A stretch of 64,000 bases of DNA from Acinetobacter bereziniae LMG 1003 = CIP 70.12. Lineage in GTDB: Bacteria; Pseudomonadota; Gammaproteobacteria; Pseudomonadales; Moraxellaceae. The notes beneath the pieces are model-generated. The model saw nothing but the letters and a program-made list of their open reading frames with translations. It was not told the DNA's origin and did not search any database. Every line of letters begins with the position of its first letter. Position 1 is the stretch's first letter. Location: positions 1,190,280-1,254,279 of the forward strand of contig NZ_KB849756.1 of NCBI RefSeq assembly GCF_000368925.1, given 5' to 3'. Positions 10,201-18,549 of the stretch are shown piece by piece. Made by a program: the position numbers and the translations under genes.

Positions 10201-10375
10201 ATCAGGTGCAAGTTCTGAAACTCAACATGCATTAGGAACAGGTGTATTTGGAGGCATGATTTCTGCGACGATTTTAGCGATTTTCTTTGTCCCGGTATTT
10301 TTTATTTTTGTCTTAGGCGCAGTAGAAAAAATATTCTCTGCAAAATCACCATCAAAACAAGACCCGCAACTTTAA
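7253..10375 (+). CDS. adeB: AdeB, RND multidrug efflux inner-membrane transporter
   Basis: A 1,040-residue proton-driven RND pump, matching remembered AdeB of A. baumannii along its whole length. It starts MMSQFFIRRPVFAWVIAIFI, with AAGGAG 8-13 bp upstream of ATG 7253; an apparent longer start at 7178 lies inside adeA and is rejected. The proton-relay aspartate pair sits in IIVDDAIVVVENVERI (transmembrane helix 4), and the second half has the repeated architecture ending in LGTGVFGGMISATILAIFF. Porter and docking domains are full length with no frameshift. It forms a tripartite pump with AdeA and AdeC that exports aminoglycosides, tigecycline and other drugs. Because adeA is damaged and adeRS is gone in this sequence, expression and function are doubtful even though the gene is whole. 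Confidence 0.97.
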   Translation: MMSQFFIRRPVFAWVIAIFIILFGVLSIPKLPIARFPSVAPPQVNISATYPGATAQTINDSVVTLIERELSGVKNLLYYSSTTDTSGTAEISATFKPGTDVEMAQVDVQNKIKAVEARLPQVVRQQGLQVEASSSGFLMLVGINSPNGQYSEVDLSDYLVRNVVEELKRVEGVGKVQSFGAEKAMRIWVDPNKLISYGLSISDVNTAIRENNIEIAPGRLGDLPATKGQLITVPLSAQGQLGNVEQFKNISLKSKTSGSVIKLSDVAEVEMGSQAYNFAILEDGQPATAAAIQLSPGANAVKTAEGVRAKIEELKLNLPEGMQYSIPYDTAPFVKISIEKVIHTLLEAMVLVFIVMYLFLHNVRYTLIPAIVAPIALLGTFAVMLLLGFSINVLTMFGMVLAIGIIVDDAIVVVENVERIMATEGLPPKEATSKAMKEITSPIIGITLVLAAVFLPMAFASGSVGIIYQQFTLTMSVSILFSALLALILTPALCATILKPIDGHHQKKGFFAWFDRSFDKVTKKYELLLLKVIKHTIPMMVIFVVITAITFAGMKYWPTAFMPEEDQGWFLTSFQLPSDATAERTRNVVNEFEQHLKDNPNVKSNTAILGWGFSGAGQNVAMAFTTLTDFKDRTSTATEMTNSVNAFMANSKEGATMAVLPPAIDELGTFSGFSLRLQDRGNLGMPALLAAQDELMAMAAKNKKFYMVWNEGLPQGDNISLKIDREKLNALGVKFSDVSDIISTSMGSMYINDFPNQGRMQQVIVQVDAKSRMQLKDILSLKVAGSSGQLVSLSEVVTPQWSKAPQQYNRYNGRPSLSIAGIPNFDTSSGDAMREMEQLIAKLPKGIGYEWTGISLQEKQTESQMAFLLVLSMLVVFLVLAALYESWTIPLSVMLVVPLGIFGAIVAIMSRGMMNDVFFKIGLITIIGLSAKNAILIVEFAKMLKEEGMSLIEATVAAAKLRLRPILMTSLAFTCGVIPLVIASGASSETQHALGTGVFGGMISATILAIFFVPVFFIFVLGAVEKIFSAKSPSKQDPQL

Positions 10376-10457
10376 TACAGCACAATAGATCAGAAGAAAA
10401 CTGATGTTTTCCTCTGATCTTGCTGATGTTTTCACCTTTTATAAATGGGTAAAAATC

Positions 10458-11867
10458 ATGCCTAAATCAACACTCCTATTGCGTGGATTGATTGCCTCCA
10501 CACTATCCATTGCTTTGACCGCTTGTATGAATTTACAAGCACCAAAGCCTGTCATTCAATCTAATATTCCTGAAAATTTTACTCAAAATTCTGCTCTAAA
10601 TCGCTCAGAAATCTCAATTGCCCATCAAGGCTATTCAGATTTCTTTTCGGATACCCGTTTATTGCAAGTCATTGAAATGAGCTTAGCGCATAACCGTGAT
10701 TTGCATACAGCAACGCTCAATATTCAACGAGCGCAGCAACAATATCAAATCACTAAAAATGATCAACTTCCGACAATCGGTGCCAATGGCAGTGCGCTTA
10801 GACAAGTCAACCCAACGGTTAATCCCAATAATCCTTATTCATCATTCCAAGTCGGACTGGGCATCACAGCCTATGAAGTTGATTTTTGGGGACGTGTAAA
10901 AAGCTTAAAAGATGTGGCTTTAAATCAGTATCTTGCCACTCAAAGTGCGCAACAATCCACCCAAATTAGCTTAGTCAGTCAAGTGACTCAAGCTTGGTTA
11001 GATTATGCTTTTGCACAATCTAATTTGAGCTTAGCCAAGCAAACACTAATCGCCCAACAGGATTCTTACCATCTGAATAAAAAGCGATTTGATGTAGGGA
11101 TTGAGAGTGAAGTTCCTTTACGTCAAGCCCAGATTTCTGTGGAAACAGCTCGAAATGATGTTGCCACCTATAAAACGCAAGTCGCACAAGCCCAAAATCT
11201 GCTGAACTTATTGGCAGGACAAAGCGTTCCTCAAAGCCTACTCCCCAATCAAGCAGTTGAACGTATCAGTACACAAGCTACTTTTGCTACGGGTTTGAGC
11301 AGTGATTTACTCAATAATCGACCTGATATCAAAGCTGCCGAATACCAACTTCTTGCCGCAGGTGCCAATGTGGGGGTGGCAAAAGCAAGACTGTTCCCCA
11401 CGATTAGCTTAACGGGTTCTACTGGCTATGCTTCAACAGATCTTCAAAATTTATTTAAATCAGGTGGCTTTGTTTGGTCAATTGGACCTAGTCTGGATCT
11501 ACCCATTTTTGATTGGGGGACTCGAAAAGCCAATATAAAAATTTCTGAAACAGATCAAATGATTGCACTTGCAGATTATGAAAAAGCCATTCAATCAGCA
11601 TTTCGTGAAGTTAACGATGCTTTAGCAGCACATGCTCATCTAGACGAACGTTTAGATGCGCAACGTCGACTTGTCTCGGCAACGCAAACCACTTATCGAC
11701 TTTCTTCGGCTCGCTTTAAAGCAGGAATCGACAATTATCTTTCAGTTTTGGATGCTCAACGTTCTGCTTATACTGCTCAACAAGGTCTACTCACATTAGA
11801 GCAAAGCAAATTGAACAATCAAATTGAATTATATAAAGCTTTGGGTGGAGGATTAGATCAAAAATAA
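10458..11867 (+). CDS. adeC: AdeC, outer-membrane efflux channel lipoprotein
   Basis: TolC-family outer-membrane factor, 469 residues. ATG 10458 (MPKSTLLLRG) is preferred over an upstream start at 10404 because it puts the lipobox LSIALTAC near residue 20, with the cysteine as lipidation site. Two outer-membrane-efflux repeats follow; the landmarks LTGSTGYASTDLQNLFKSGG and LPIFDWGTRKANIKI are those of AdeC. It starts 82 bp after adeB and completes the adeABC order. AdeC is missing in many A. baumannii strains, so its presence is informative. Substrate exit duct of the pump; it can be replaced by other channels. Confidence 0.95.
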   Translation: MPKSTLLLRGLIASTLSIALTACMNLQAPKPVIQSNIPENFTQNSALNRSEISIAHQGYSDFFSDTRLLQVIEMSLAHNRDLHTATLNIQRAQQQYQITKNDQLPTIGANGSALRQVNPTVNPNNPYSSFQVGLGITAYEVDFWGRVKSLKDVALNQYLATQSAQQSTQISLVSQVTQAWLDYAFAQSNLSLAKQTLIAQQDSYHLNKKRFDVGIESEVPLRQAQISVETARNDVATYKTQVAQAQNLLNLLAGQSVPQSLLPNQAVERISTQATFATGLSSDLLNNRPDIKAAEYQLLAAGANVGVAKARLFPTISLTGSTGYASTDLQNLFKSGGFVWSIGPSLDLPIFDWGTRKANIKISETDQMIALADYEKAIQSAFREVNDALAAHAHLDERLDAQRRLVSATQTTYRLSSARFKAGIDNYLSVLDAQRSAYTAQQGLLTLEQSKLNNQIELYKALGGGLDQK

Positions 11868-12183
11868 AAAATGTTGGCTCAAGTAAAGTACGAAAATTAA
11901 GTACTAGAACGATACTTTCGCCATAAAAAATTCGGTATGGCTCAAGCCTTATTTTATTAATAAGGCTTGAGAAAATCAAAAGCTTGGTGAATAGATTAAA
12001 TACATCTCTATGAATATCCATAAAAGCTAATAGTATTGATCATTTAAATAAAAAATTTATTTCGCTTAGAACCAGCAATATTTTGAATTTTAAAAACATC
12101 AACTTTACTGATCATTTTTTAATTTTAAAAGCAGAAAAATTAATGTTACAGTATATCATAACACTATACCTTATCTTTTCTTT
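11868..12183. other. Intergenic region after adeC with a strong hairpin
   Basis: No gene in these 316 bp. At 11941-11971 there is a perfect 13-bp inverted repeat (CTCAAGCCTTATT and its complement) around a 5-base loop. It is not followed by a clean T-run on the plus strand, so it may be a weak terminator or an RNA-stabilising hairpin at the end of the adeABC transcript. The last ~100 bp are very AT-rich and probably hold the promoter of the next gene. Confidence 0.6.
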
Positions 12184-13335
12184 ATGTCTACGTCCCCTTC
12201 CCAGCGCTTACAAGCCATTGATGCATTAAGAGGTTTAGTTATCTTAATCATGATGGTTGATCATGTCAGAGAAACCTTTTATCTGCATCATCAAGTTCCA
12301 GATCCGATGATTATTTCAGCAACAGAAGAACCCTTATTCTTCAGCAGAATTTTGGCTCATTTATGTGCGCCTGTCTTTGTCATTTTGACGGGTTTATCGG
12401 CATATCTTTATCAAGCAAAAAATAATAGCCTTCAGATGACCCGTGAATTTTTAATCAAACGTGGGCTTTTTTTAGTTTTTCTGGAACTGCTAATAATCAA
12501 CTTTGCATGGACTGGGAAATTTCCACCCGATGTCATTTATCTACAGGTGATTTGGGCAATTGGCATAAGTATGCTTGCTTTGGCAGCACTGATTGGATTA
12601 CCGCAAAAACTGCTGTGGTGTATCAGCTTGATGATTATTTTTGGTCATAACCTACTTGATCAAATCTCTTTTGAAAATATCCCAGTTTTACACCAACTTT
12701 GGCTCATCTTACATGACCGTGGATGGATCGAAATTGGAGACATCGTTCGTTTAAGAACCTCTTATCCTGTTTTGCCTTGGATTGGTGTGATTACACTGGG
12801 ATATTGTATTGGTCATCAGGTTTTTGCCCCATCCAATGATACGGCAAAAAGAAATCAGATCTTGCTCCGCTTTGGTTTATCCAGCATTGCACTATTTTTC
12901 ATACTGAGAATCATCAATCTCTATGGTGATCAAGCATGGCAAGTTATGCCAGCATTCTCAGAAACATGGATGAGCTTTATGAACCTCACCAAGTACCCAC
13001 CGTCGTTACTGTTTATTCTTTGGAATGCAGGTATGGGGCTTATTCTTTTGGTACTTTTACAAAAAGTTGAAACACAAAAATGGGTTAAACCGTTAATTAT
13101 TTTTGGTTCAGTTCCAATGTTTTTCTACATCGTTCATTTATATCTTTTAAAAGTGTTGTATCTGGTTGCAGTGCAAATTTTCGGTACGACACAAGGTCAA
13201 TACTATGGTGTAGATCAGGTCTCTACCTTATGGTTGATCTCCATACTATTGAGTATTTTGCTCTATCCATTGATGCTCAAATTTTCCAAGTTTAAACATC
13301 AAAACAAACACATCCCCATTTTAAAATATTTATAA
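12184..13335 (+). CDS. DUF1624/HGSNAT-like membrane acyltransferase family protein
   Basis: 383 residues, about ten membrane segments. The N-terminus RLQAIDALRGLVILIMMVDH is the hallmark of the heparan-alpha-glucosaminide acetyltransferase catalytic-like family (DUF1624, YeiB relatives): an R-x4-D-x-LRG start and an early membrane histidine in the VDHVRETF context. LCAPVFVILTGLSAYLY and RTSYPVLPWIGVITLGYCIG are further family segments. Such proteins are thought to move acyl groups across the inner membrane to periplasmic acceptors; the acceptor is unknown here. Monocistronic: a terminator follows at 13376. The start ATG is the first in frame after an AT-rich leader; no strong ribosome site is visible. 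Confidence 0.8.
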   Translation: MSTSPSQRLQAIDALRGLVILIMMVDHVRETFYLHHQVPDPMIISATEEPLFFSRILAHLCAPVFVILTGLSAYLYQAKNNSLQMTREFLIKRGLFLVFLELLIINFAWTGKFPPDVIYLQVIWAIGISMLALAALIGLPQKLLWCISLMIIFGHNLLDQISFENIPVLHQLWLILHDRGWIEIGDIVRLRTSYPVLPWIGVITLGYCIGHQVFAPSNDTAKRNQILLRFGLSSIALFFILRIINLYGDQAWQVMPAFSETWMSFMNLTKYPPSLLFILWNAGMGLILLVLLQKVETQKWVKPLIIFGSVPMFFYIVHLYLLKVLYLVAVQIFGTTQGQYYGVDQVSTLWLISILLSILLYPLMLKFSKFKHQNKHIPILKYL

Positions 13336-13375
13336 AATGCGTTTGGGTTAAATCAGCACATATACATTCAACACA

Positions 13376-13406
13376 CTGATGCTAAATGATTTTAGCATCA
13401 GTTTTT
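13376..13406 (+). terminator. Rho-independent terminator after the DUF1624 gene
   Basis: Perfect 11-bp stem CTGATGCTAAA/TTTAGCATCAG with a 4-base loop, then five T residues. It lies between two convergent genes, and the A-rich left flank makes it weakly bidirectional. Confidence 0.85.
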
Positions 13407-13444
13407 CTTAAAATACCACCAACGCATTAGAATCATAGCATCCC

Positions 13445-14389
13445 TTAAATATGGGACTCATCATGTTTCAGTGTTGGTTCGGATTTTAATTTCTGGGCGA
13501 GAAATTGAATAAATACTTCTATTTTTGGCGCTAAATAGCGTGTCGGTGGATAGAGTAACCACGCAGCACCACTGTAATAGGTTTTAAAATACCATTCTGG
13601 CAGAACTTGCAGCAAAGTATGGTTTGCCAAAGCCTGACGGGCAACAAAGTAAGGTAAACTTGCAATCCCCATATGATTTAATGCTGCATCTAAGCGTATA
13701 CCAGTATGATTTGCAGAATATCTTCCTTTAACAACAACACTGGTGGTTTTATTGCCTTTTTGAAACTTCCACTTTGAGTCGCTGGCTTGCTCACCCAAAT
13801 AGATACATTGATGATCCACTAAGTCCTGAGGCTTTCGTGGAATGCCATAACGTTTGAGATACTCTGGAGTTGCGACCAGTACATGATCAATCTGAATTAA
13901 TTTTCTTCCCTTTAATCCCAATGCTGGCTCATTGGTAATCCGTATCGCCAAATCAATCTCATCATCAATAAAATCAACAATGCGATCTTCCAATAACAGT
14001 TGAATATCGACTTTGGGGTATCGCTCTAAAAATTCAGCAAGATGTGGATGAATCATATAGTGTCCCACTGCTTTGGGTACGCTGATTCTTACTGTACCAC
14101 TGGGTTCACTGTTTAATTTTCCTGTGTTATCGATTACAGCCTGAGCAGCATTGAGCATTTCGAGACAATGTCCATAAATTTGCTGACCACTTTCGCTCAA
14201 ACGTAATTTTCGTGTAGTTCTTTGCAACAGTCTGGTTTCTAGTGCCTGTTCAAGTCGAGTAATGGCCTTACTGATCGCAGAAGGTGTATTGCCCAGTTGT
14301 CGTGCTGTTTCTGAAAAACTTCCTGTCTCCACAACCTTGACGAAAATAGCCATTTCCTGAAGTAATGCAATGCTTTGATTTGTGCCCAT
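13445..14389 (-). CDS. LysR-family transcriptional regulator
   Basis: 314 residues, standard LysR size. Residues ~12-70 form the winged helix (FVKVVETGSFSETARQLGNT, then PSAISKAITRLEQAL), followed by the linker helix and a substrate-binding domain with the SGTVRISVPKAVGHYMI start and the DLAIRI segment typical of the CrgA/DmlR-like subgroup. It is divergent from the AlaX-type gene at 14479 (90 bp gap), the most likely local target. The inducer cannot be read from the sequence. ATG 14389 is used; the first five residues could be trimmed. Confidence 0.9.
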   Translation of the reverse strand: MGTNQSIALLQEMAIFVKVVETGSFSETARQLGNTPSAISKAITRLEQALETRLLQRTTRKLRLSESGQQIYGHCLEMLNAAQAVIDNTGKLNSEPSGTVRISVPKAVGHYMIHPHLAEFLERYPKVDIQLLLEDRIVDFIDDEIDLAIRITNEPALGLKGRKLIQIDHVLVATPEYLKRYGIPRKPQDLVDHQCIYLGEQASDSKWKFQKGNKTTSVVVKGRYSANHTGIRLDAALNHMGIASLPYFVARQALANHTLLQVLPEWYFKTYYSGAAWLLYPPTRYLAPKIEVFIQFLAQKLKSEPTLKHDESHI

Positions 14390-14478
14390 GAGGAAAAAGT
14401 AAATTCATTTTTTACTAGATTATCATCAATAGGATTGCTTCATATAATTCTTTCTTAGAAATTTGCGTAGAAGTTAAT

Positions 14479-15120
14479 ATGACTCAGGCTTTATATTTAT
14501 CTGACCAGACCAGTGCAGACGTTCAGGTTTTATCCTGCGAATTAAATCAAGATGGCTTATTTGCAGTTCGGCTAGAACAAACACCTTTTCATCCTCAAGG
14601 CGGTGGACAACCGAGTGACTTAGGTACAATCAATGATGTGAATGTCGTGCATGTTGTACAACAGGATGGTGATATTATTCATTATTGTCAGGGTGAAATT
14701 GCTCTGGGTCTGGCTTTTGCCCAAGTTGCCCAGAAACAAAGACATTTTTATAGTCGTCTCCACTCCGCAGGTCATTTGATCGGGCATATCATGCAAAGCT
14801 TTGGGTGGCATCCTGTGAAGGCACAGCATTGGCCTGAAGATGCAAAAGTGCAATTTACGCAGTCAGAAAACGCTCAAGATATCGATCAAATCCATCTTCA
14901 AGAGATATGTCAGCAATACATTCGCCGTGATTTGCCCCGTATGATGCAACAAAATGACCAAGGTTATCGTGAGGTTGGTTTTGGCGACCTGCCTAAATTT
15001 CCTTGTGGTGGAACACATGTTCAATCTTTATCAGAAATTGGCAATATCGAAATTACTGGCTATAAAATAAAAAAAGGCAAACTCACTGTTGCCTATAAAG
15101 TTACAGAGATGTGCCTATAA
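14479..15120 (+). CDS. Alanyl-tRNA editing protein (AlaX family)
   Basis: 213 residues, a free-standing relative of the alanyl-tRNA synthetase editing domain that hydrolyses mischarged Ser- or Gly-tRNA(Ala) in the cytoplasm. The two zinc-ligand motifs are present: HSAGH (HxxxH) near residue 96 and CGGTH (CxxxH) near residue 178. The N-terminus TPFHPQGGGQPSDLG is the glycine-rich motif of the longer AlaX-M type. It stands alone, divergent from a LysR regulator. Start ATG 14479 is supported by conservation beginning soon after. Confidence 0.88.
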   Translation: MTQALYLSDQTSADVQVLSCELNQDGLFAVRLEQTPFHPQGGGQPSDLGTINDVNVVHVVQQDGDIIHYCQGEIALGLAFAQVAQKQRHFYSRLHSAGHLIGHIMQSFGWHPVKAQHWPEDAKVQFTQSENAQDIDQIHLQEICQQYIRRDLPRMMQQNDQGYREVGFGDLPKFPCGGTHVQSLSEIGNIEITGYKIKKGKLTVAYKVTEMCL

Positions 15121-15174
15121 TATTTAGGCATTTTATAAGTTGGCAATATTTTCCCTAAAAATACACCCCTCTAA

Positions 15175-15900
15175 TTAGATCGATAGTATCCAATTTTCAG
15201 GCTGCAATTCATTCAAGCTTTCTTGGTCTATACCTTGTTCATCTACATACTTACCAATATCCAACATCATACGTGGAGTATCGAGTGAGGCTAAAAATTG
15301 TAAATGCGAAATGATAGGTAACTTACGTACATTTTCCAGCTTGGCTTGACCGCCTAAAACAAGAGCAGGTTCAAATCCAAACATTTCATTTTTCGTAAGT
15401 ACTCCATATTTTTTTACAACACGTTCAAATAAAGGTTTATTTCTATAATCTTTTAAATCCAAATATTTTTTATTTTGTGTAGCAAAAAACATTTGAACCA
15501 AAAAATCCTCTTCATTTTTTTTCATTTCTTCCATATTTGGAAATATTTGATTCATTATGGAGGAAATTGTAAGACATCTTCCATGTAGAGTTCCCCATAC
15601 CTCTAAATCTCCAAATGCACTTCGAGCAATGACAAAATATTCCTCATGTGGTTGGGTTTCGATATTTTCTAACCATACATCCAGTACATCTTGATATTCA
15701 TCAGGGTTAACCAACCAAAATAAACCATTTCCCCAACCTGAAAAACCAAATGCTCTCCAATACTCTAAGAGTTGGGTTGGTAGTTTTCCTTTATATTTAT
15801 TAATAATGCTATCTGAAACAGGTTCTGAAAATACAGGTGGACCAAAACCTTTATCATTATAAAAATAGTCAAAATCTTCATCTACTATAAATTCACTCAT
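15175..15900 (-). CDS. GAD-like/DUF1851 protein, Tdi1-type T6SS immunity protein
   Basis: 241 residues with the two-part architecture of GAD-like proteins: an N-terminal region (FGPPVFSEPVSDSIINKYKG, then LLEYWRAFGFSGWGNGLFW) and a C-terminal DUF1851-like part (FEPALVLGG, ISHLQFLASL). The founding member, Tdi1, neutralises the T6SS DNase Tde1. Cytoplasmic, no signal peptide. It sits directly after a decayed Rhs fragment (15975-16190) at the far end of the Rhs island, so it is probably an orphan immunity gene that outlived its toxin. ATG 15900 fits. Which toxin it binds cannot be seen; the family assignment is fairly firm, the immunity role is inferred. Confidence 0.75.
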   Translation of the reverse strand: MSEFIVDEDFDYFYNDKGFGPPVFSEPVSDSIINKYKGKLPTQLLEYWRAFGFSGWGNGLFWLVNPDEYQDVLDVWLENIETQPHEEYFVIARSAFGDLEVWGTLHGRCLTISSIMNQIFPNMEEMKKNEEDFLVQMFFATQNKKYLDLKDYRNKPLFERVVKKYGVLTKNEMFGFEPALVLGGQAKLENVRKLPIISHLQFLASLDTPRMMLDIGKYVDEQGIDQESLNELQPENWILSI

Positions 15901-15974
15901 TTTTTACACCTTTTCAAATTTGCATTCATACTTTTACTAGCATTGATCAAATGAAGACTGACTGAATCGTTTGA

Positions 15975-16190
15975 TGTTTAGTGTATATTGTTTGAGATAA
16001 TTTCACTGTTTTTTAGAAAAAACTAGAGATTCATCTTTTCAGACTTACCACTTCAAGCATAGCTCTCGTCTTGCGCTCGTGCAAAGCGTTGCTTTGCTGA
16101 CACGAGCTCACCCCATGCCTTTATATTCAGCTTTCCAAATGATCAAACCTGTATGGTCGGTCATTTCTTGCAGTGTACCCATTAAAAATA
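15975..16190 (-). pseudogene. Rhs core relic (end of YD-repeat region)
   Basis: Minus-strand remnants of the segment that precedes the toxin junction in the full Rhs protein: LQEMTDHTGLIIWKAEYK, SAKQRFARAQDESYA and NSEIISNNI are readable but in shifted frames with stops. DNA identity to 22640-22830 is obvious by eye. It carries its own copy of the palindromic insert described at 22695. The remaining ~170 bp to the next gene (16191-16359) hold no coding signal that I can support. Confidence 0.8.
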
Positions 16191-16359
16191 AGTGGTTACA
16201 AAAATAAACATATATAATTAATTTTAGTAGTGAGGATTCAGCGGATGCCCATGATATGAAAAAATGGTCAGGCTATTATCATAAAAGTTTAGTTGAAACC
16301 AAGATCAGGATTGTTAGGCACTATTAATACTTAGACTATAATTATATTATTAATTTAGA

Positions 16360-16752
16360 CTAGCTTTCAAAAAAAAGATAGTTTTCTCTGAATCCATATT
16401 TAAACTTAATATATTCCAAAGCAGCCACATAACTAAATTGGCTTAATTTAAAAATGAGCTCAATCAAATCAGGCATATCAAAATTTTTATTAACAATATA
16501 TATTTCTTCTTTATTCAAGCTATATATTTCCAAAAAAATACCAGCATCAGTATTCTTAATATTAAAGCATGGTGAATCAGCCAAGTCTTCTTGTTGAACA
16601 ACAACAACTTCTTTATCCATTAAATTTCCACTATTCAAAAATGGATTCAGTTTAATACCATATTCATTGTTAAAATCTTCACCAGCTAAAATATAATAAA
16701 ATTTATTAGACTCTGTTTGATATTTAAACTTTTTCCAAGGTTTATTTTTCAT
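16360..16752 (-). CDS. Hypothetical protein, candidate immunity protein
   Basis: 130 residues, soluble, not recognised. It is AT-rich with many K/N/E residues. Its ATG (16752-16750) overlaps the stop of the toxin-tail frame upstream by one base (TAATG), the tight toxin-immunity coupling repeated throughout this island. The sequence begins with a basic segment (KNKPWKKFKYQTESNKF) and ends in an aromatic-rich tail. Immunity function is inferred from position only. Confidence 0.55.
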   Translation of the reverse strand: MKNKPWKKFKYQTESNKFYYILAGEDFNNEYGIKLNPFLNSGNLMDKEVVVVQQEDLADSPCFNIKNTDAGIFLEIYSLNKEEIYIVNKNFDMPDLIELIFKLSQFSYVAALEYIKFKYGFRENYLFFES

Positions 16753-16961
16753 TAGTATTTTTTTCCATTAACGATTAGCCCCTTCTTATATAACAAATAC
16801 ACATTCTCTACTCCTCCTAGCTTATTCCAAGCATTCAAATGAGATGGTATTTCGGTTTTACCATTTTTATCGTTAAATGAATGACCTGGTGAATCATCTC
16901 GCCAACCAGAGCAAGGATTATCTCCTCCACTATTCTTTCCGATTACACCATACCATTACAA
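16752..16961 (-). pseudogene. Orphan Rhs toxin C-terminal tail (WRDDSPGHSFND)
   Basis: An open minus-strand frame of about 70 codons ends in TAA 16754-16752 and reads GVIGKNSGGDNPCSGWRDD, then SPGHSFNDKNGKTEIPSHLN and VYLLYKKGLIVNGKKY. It has no start of its own and is cut at its 5' side by the MITE-like element at 16962. Position immediately before a small AT-rich gene fits a displaced Rhs toxin end. The domain family was not recognised. Confidence 0.6.
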
Positions 16962-17068
16962 GACTTTGTTGCATAAATATGTAAACAATTTATTTTAATA
17001 AACTCAATTTCAGATCAAGAATAAAAATTTAAAATCAAATAGTTATGAAATTTTTATGCAACAAAGCC
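16962..17068. mobile_element. 107-bp MITE-like element
   Basis: Ends GACTTTGTTGCATAAAT and, in complement on the right, GGCTTTGTTGCATAAAAAT: near-perfect ~17-bp terminal inverted repeats of the IS5/IS903 type. The AT-rich interior has no coding capacity. The same TGCAACAAAGCC end occurs at 20994-21005 on an IS5-type remnant, a possible source of transposase. It interrupts a toxin-tail frame. Confidence 0.65.
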
Positions 17069-17116
17069 GTGAAAAATTAGAGATAACTACATAATTACAA
17101 CCTGTAATTCGTATTA

Positions 17117-17620
17117 CTAAACCTTTATTATCTTTTCACCTAGATTCAGTGAATTAACAATACCTTCTAAAGCAATACTAATTTTAAAATCATTACTTTC
17201 AATATGATTTACCAAATCTAGCGATACATGAGACATAAATTTATCAATTATTTTTGATAAATTACTTATTTTTTTCACTTCAAATTCAATCGTATCTAAA
17301 CTTTCATTTTTTTTATTTAAATTAATTAAATTTACTGTAAGCTCATACTCAAAATCTAAATATATATCATTTTCAATTATAGGAATAATATATACATCTA
17401 AAATTAATTTATATCTAACTGATTTCACATCAACTTCACTTGACGCATAAAAAATATTTGTATAAAAGTATGCATCTATTACATCAAACTTCTCATCATC
17501 ATCTAATGAATTCAACCATTGTAAATCTACGTTATATAGATAATTTTTTACAATCATCCAGTTTCTAGTCACTTTTAATGGAAGCAAAAAATTTTCATTT
17601 AAAAAAGCTTCATAACTCAT
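17117..17620 (-). CDS. Hypothetical protein, candidate immunity protein
   Basis: 167 residues, acidic, asparagine-rich, no signal peptide and no recognised domain. It begins 2 bp after the stop codon of an orphan toxin tail (17625-17623), again the toxin-then-immunity arrangement. The very low GC content matches the other immunity genes here and differs from the Rhs core. Function inferred from context. Confidence 0.55.
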   Translation of the reverse strand: MSYEAFLNENFLLPLKVTRNWMIVKNYLYNVDLQWLNSLDDDEKFDVIDAYFYTNIFYASSEVDVKSVRYKLILDVYIIPIIENDIYLDFEYELTVNLINLNKKNESLDTIEFEVKKISNLSKIIDKFMSHVSLDLVNHIESNDFKISIALEGIVNSLNLGEKIIKV

Positions 17621-17622
17621 AC

Positions 17623-18475
17623 TTATTTAATCCTTTTACGATAATAACCATTATAACGTGCTTCTGATATTGGATGCCCATGAAAATCGTTAGTACTTGA
17701 AGAAGCTTCAATACGCATATATTGTTTTGGTTTTCCTTCATTGTAGCCAATTATTCTTCCGGCATCATAAATATAATAATGTGAACCTTTACCATCATTC
17801 TCATATTCTATGCCTTGTGATAAGCCTTCTTTTTCAATTTTATTTCTGAAAGCTGTAACTTGTGGTGTTGTCGCACTACAACCTAAACTATTCCCCAGTA
17901 TTGAACAGTTTTTCCATAACTAGAATATTTTATTGCAGTATCTTTACATTTTTGCTTGTATATGTTTTAAATACACTCCTGATTTAGAATTTTCTCTACG
18001 TCGCCTATCTGCTTTTATTTCATCTAAACTTCTTTGTTTCAATCCTAGAGGGTCAACCCAATCTATAGGGTTATGTGTGTATTTATAAAAATTAAGACCA
18101 CCAAATAAACCCACTGGATCTTTACTAACAAACCTCCCTACATAAGGTAAGTAATAACGATAACGGTTATAGTGTAAACCCGTTTCTTGATCCTTGCGCT
18201 TCAGACAGAGCAATGCTCTGTCTTTGCTCATGCACCTTGGAAGCGAATATTGTTTGAAATAATTTCACTGTTTTCAAAGAAATTCGACTTGGCTTTTTCA
18301 GCCTTACACTCACCCCAAGCCTTATATTGCGCTTTCCAAATGATCGAACCTGTGTGGTCTGTCATTTCTTGTGGTGTACCCAAATGGTCACAGTGGTAGA
18401 ATCTTACGTCATCGAAACCTTTGCTTTGCTTAGTAGTTTTCGATAGCAAATTTTGGCGTACGTTATATGAATCAT
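17623..18475 (-). pseudogene. Displaced Rhs tip with frameshifted toxin domain
   Basis: Reads from the Rhs core into a different toxin end. The pieces are QSKGFDDVRFYHCDHLGTPQ and IIWKAQYKAWGECKAEKAK, a frameshift at a palindromic insert (about 18189-18234), then QETGLHYNRYRYYLPYVGRF, SKDPVGLFGG and the cleavage-type junction WVDPLGLKQ, then after further shifts EGLSQGIEYENDGKGSHYYI and FHGHPISEARYNGYYRKRIK before TAA 17625-17623. The core is close to the intact Rhs at 22087-26964 but the tail is unrelated to its toxin. Typical of C-terminal tip replacement with the old tip left downstream. Confidence 0.8.
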
Positions 18476-18549
18476 TAAAATAAAAATAAGCTCAATGAAG
18501 CTATCATTGAGCTTTGTATAGTTTGAAATAACTTAACTGATTTTAAATT

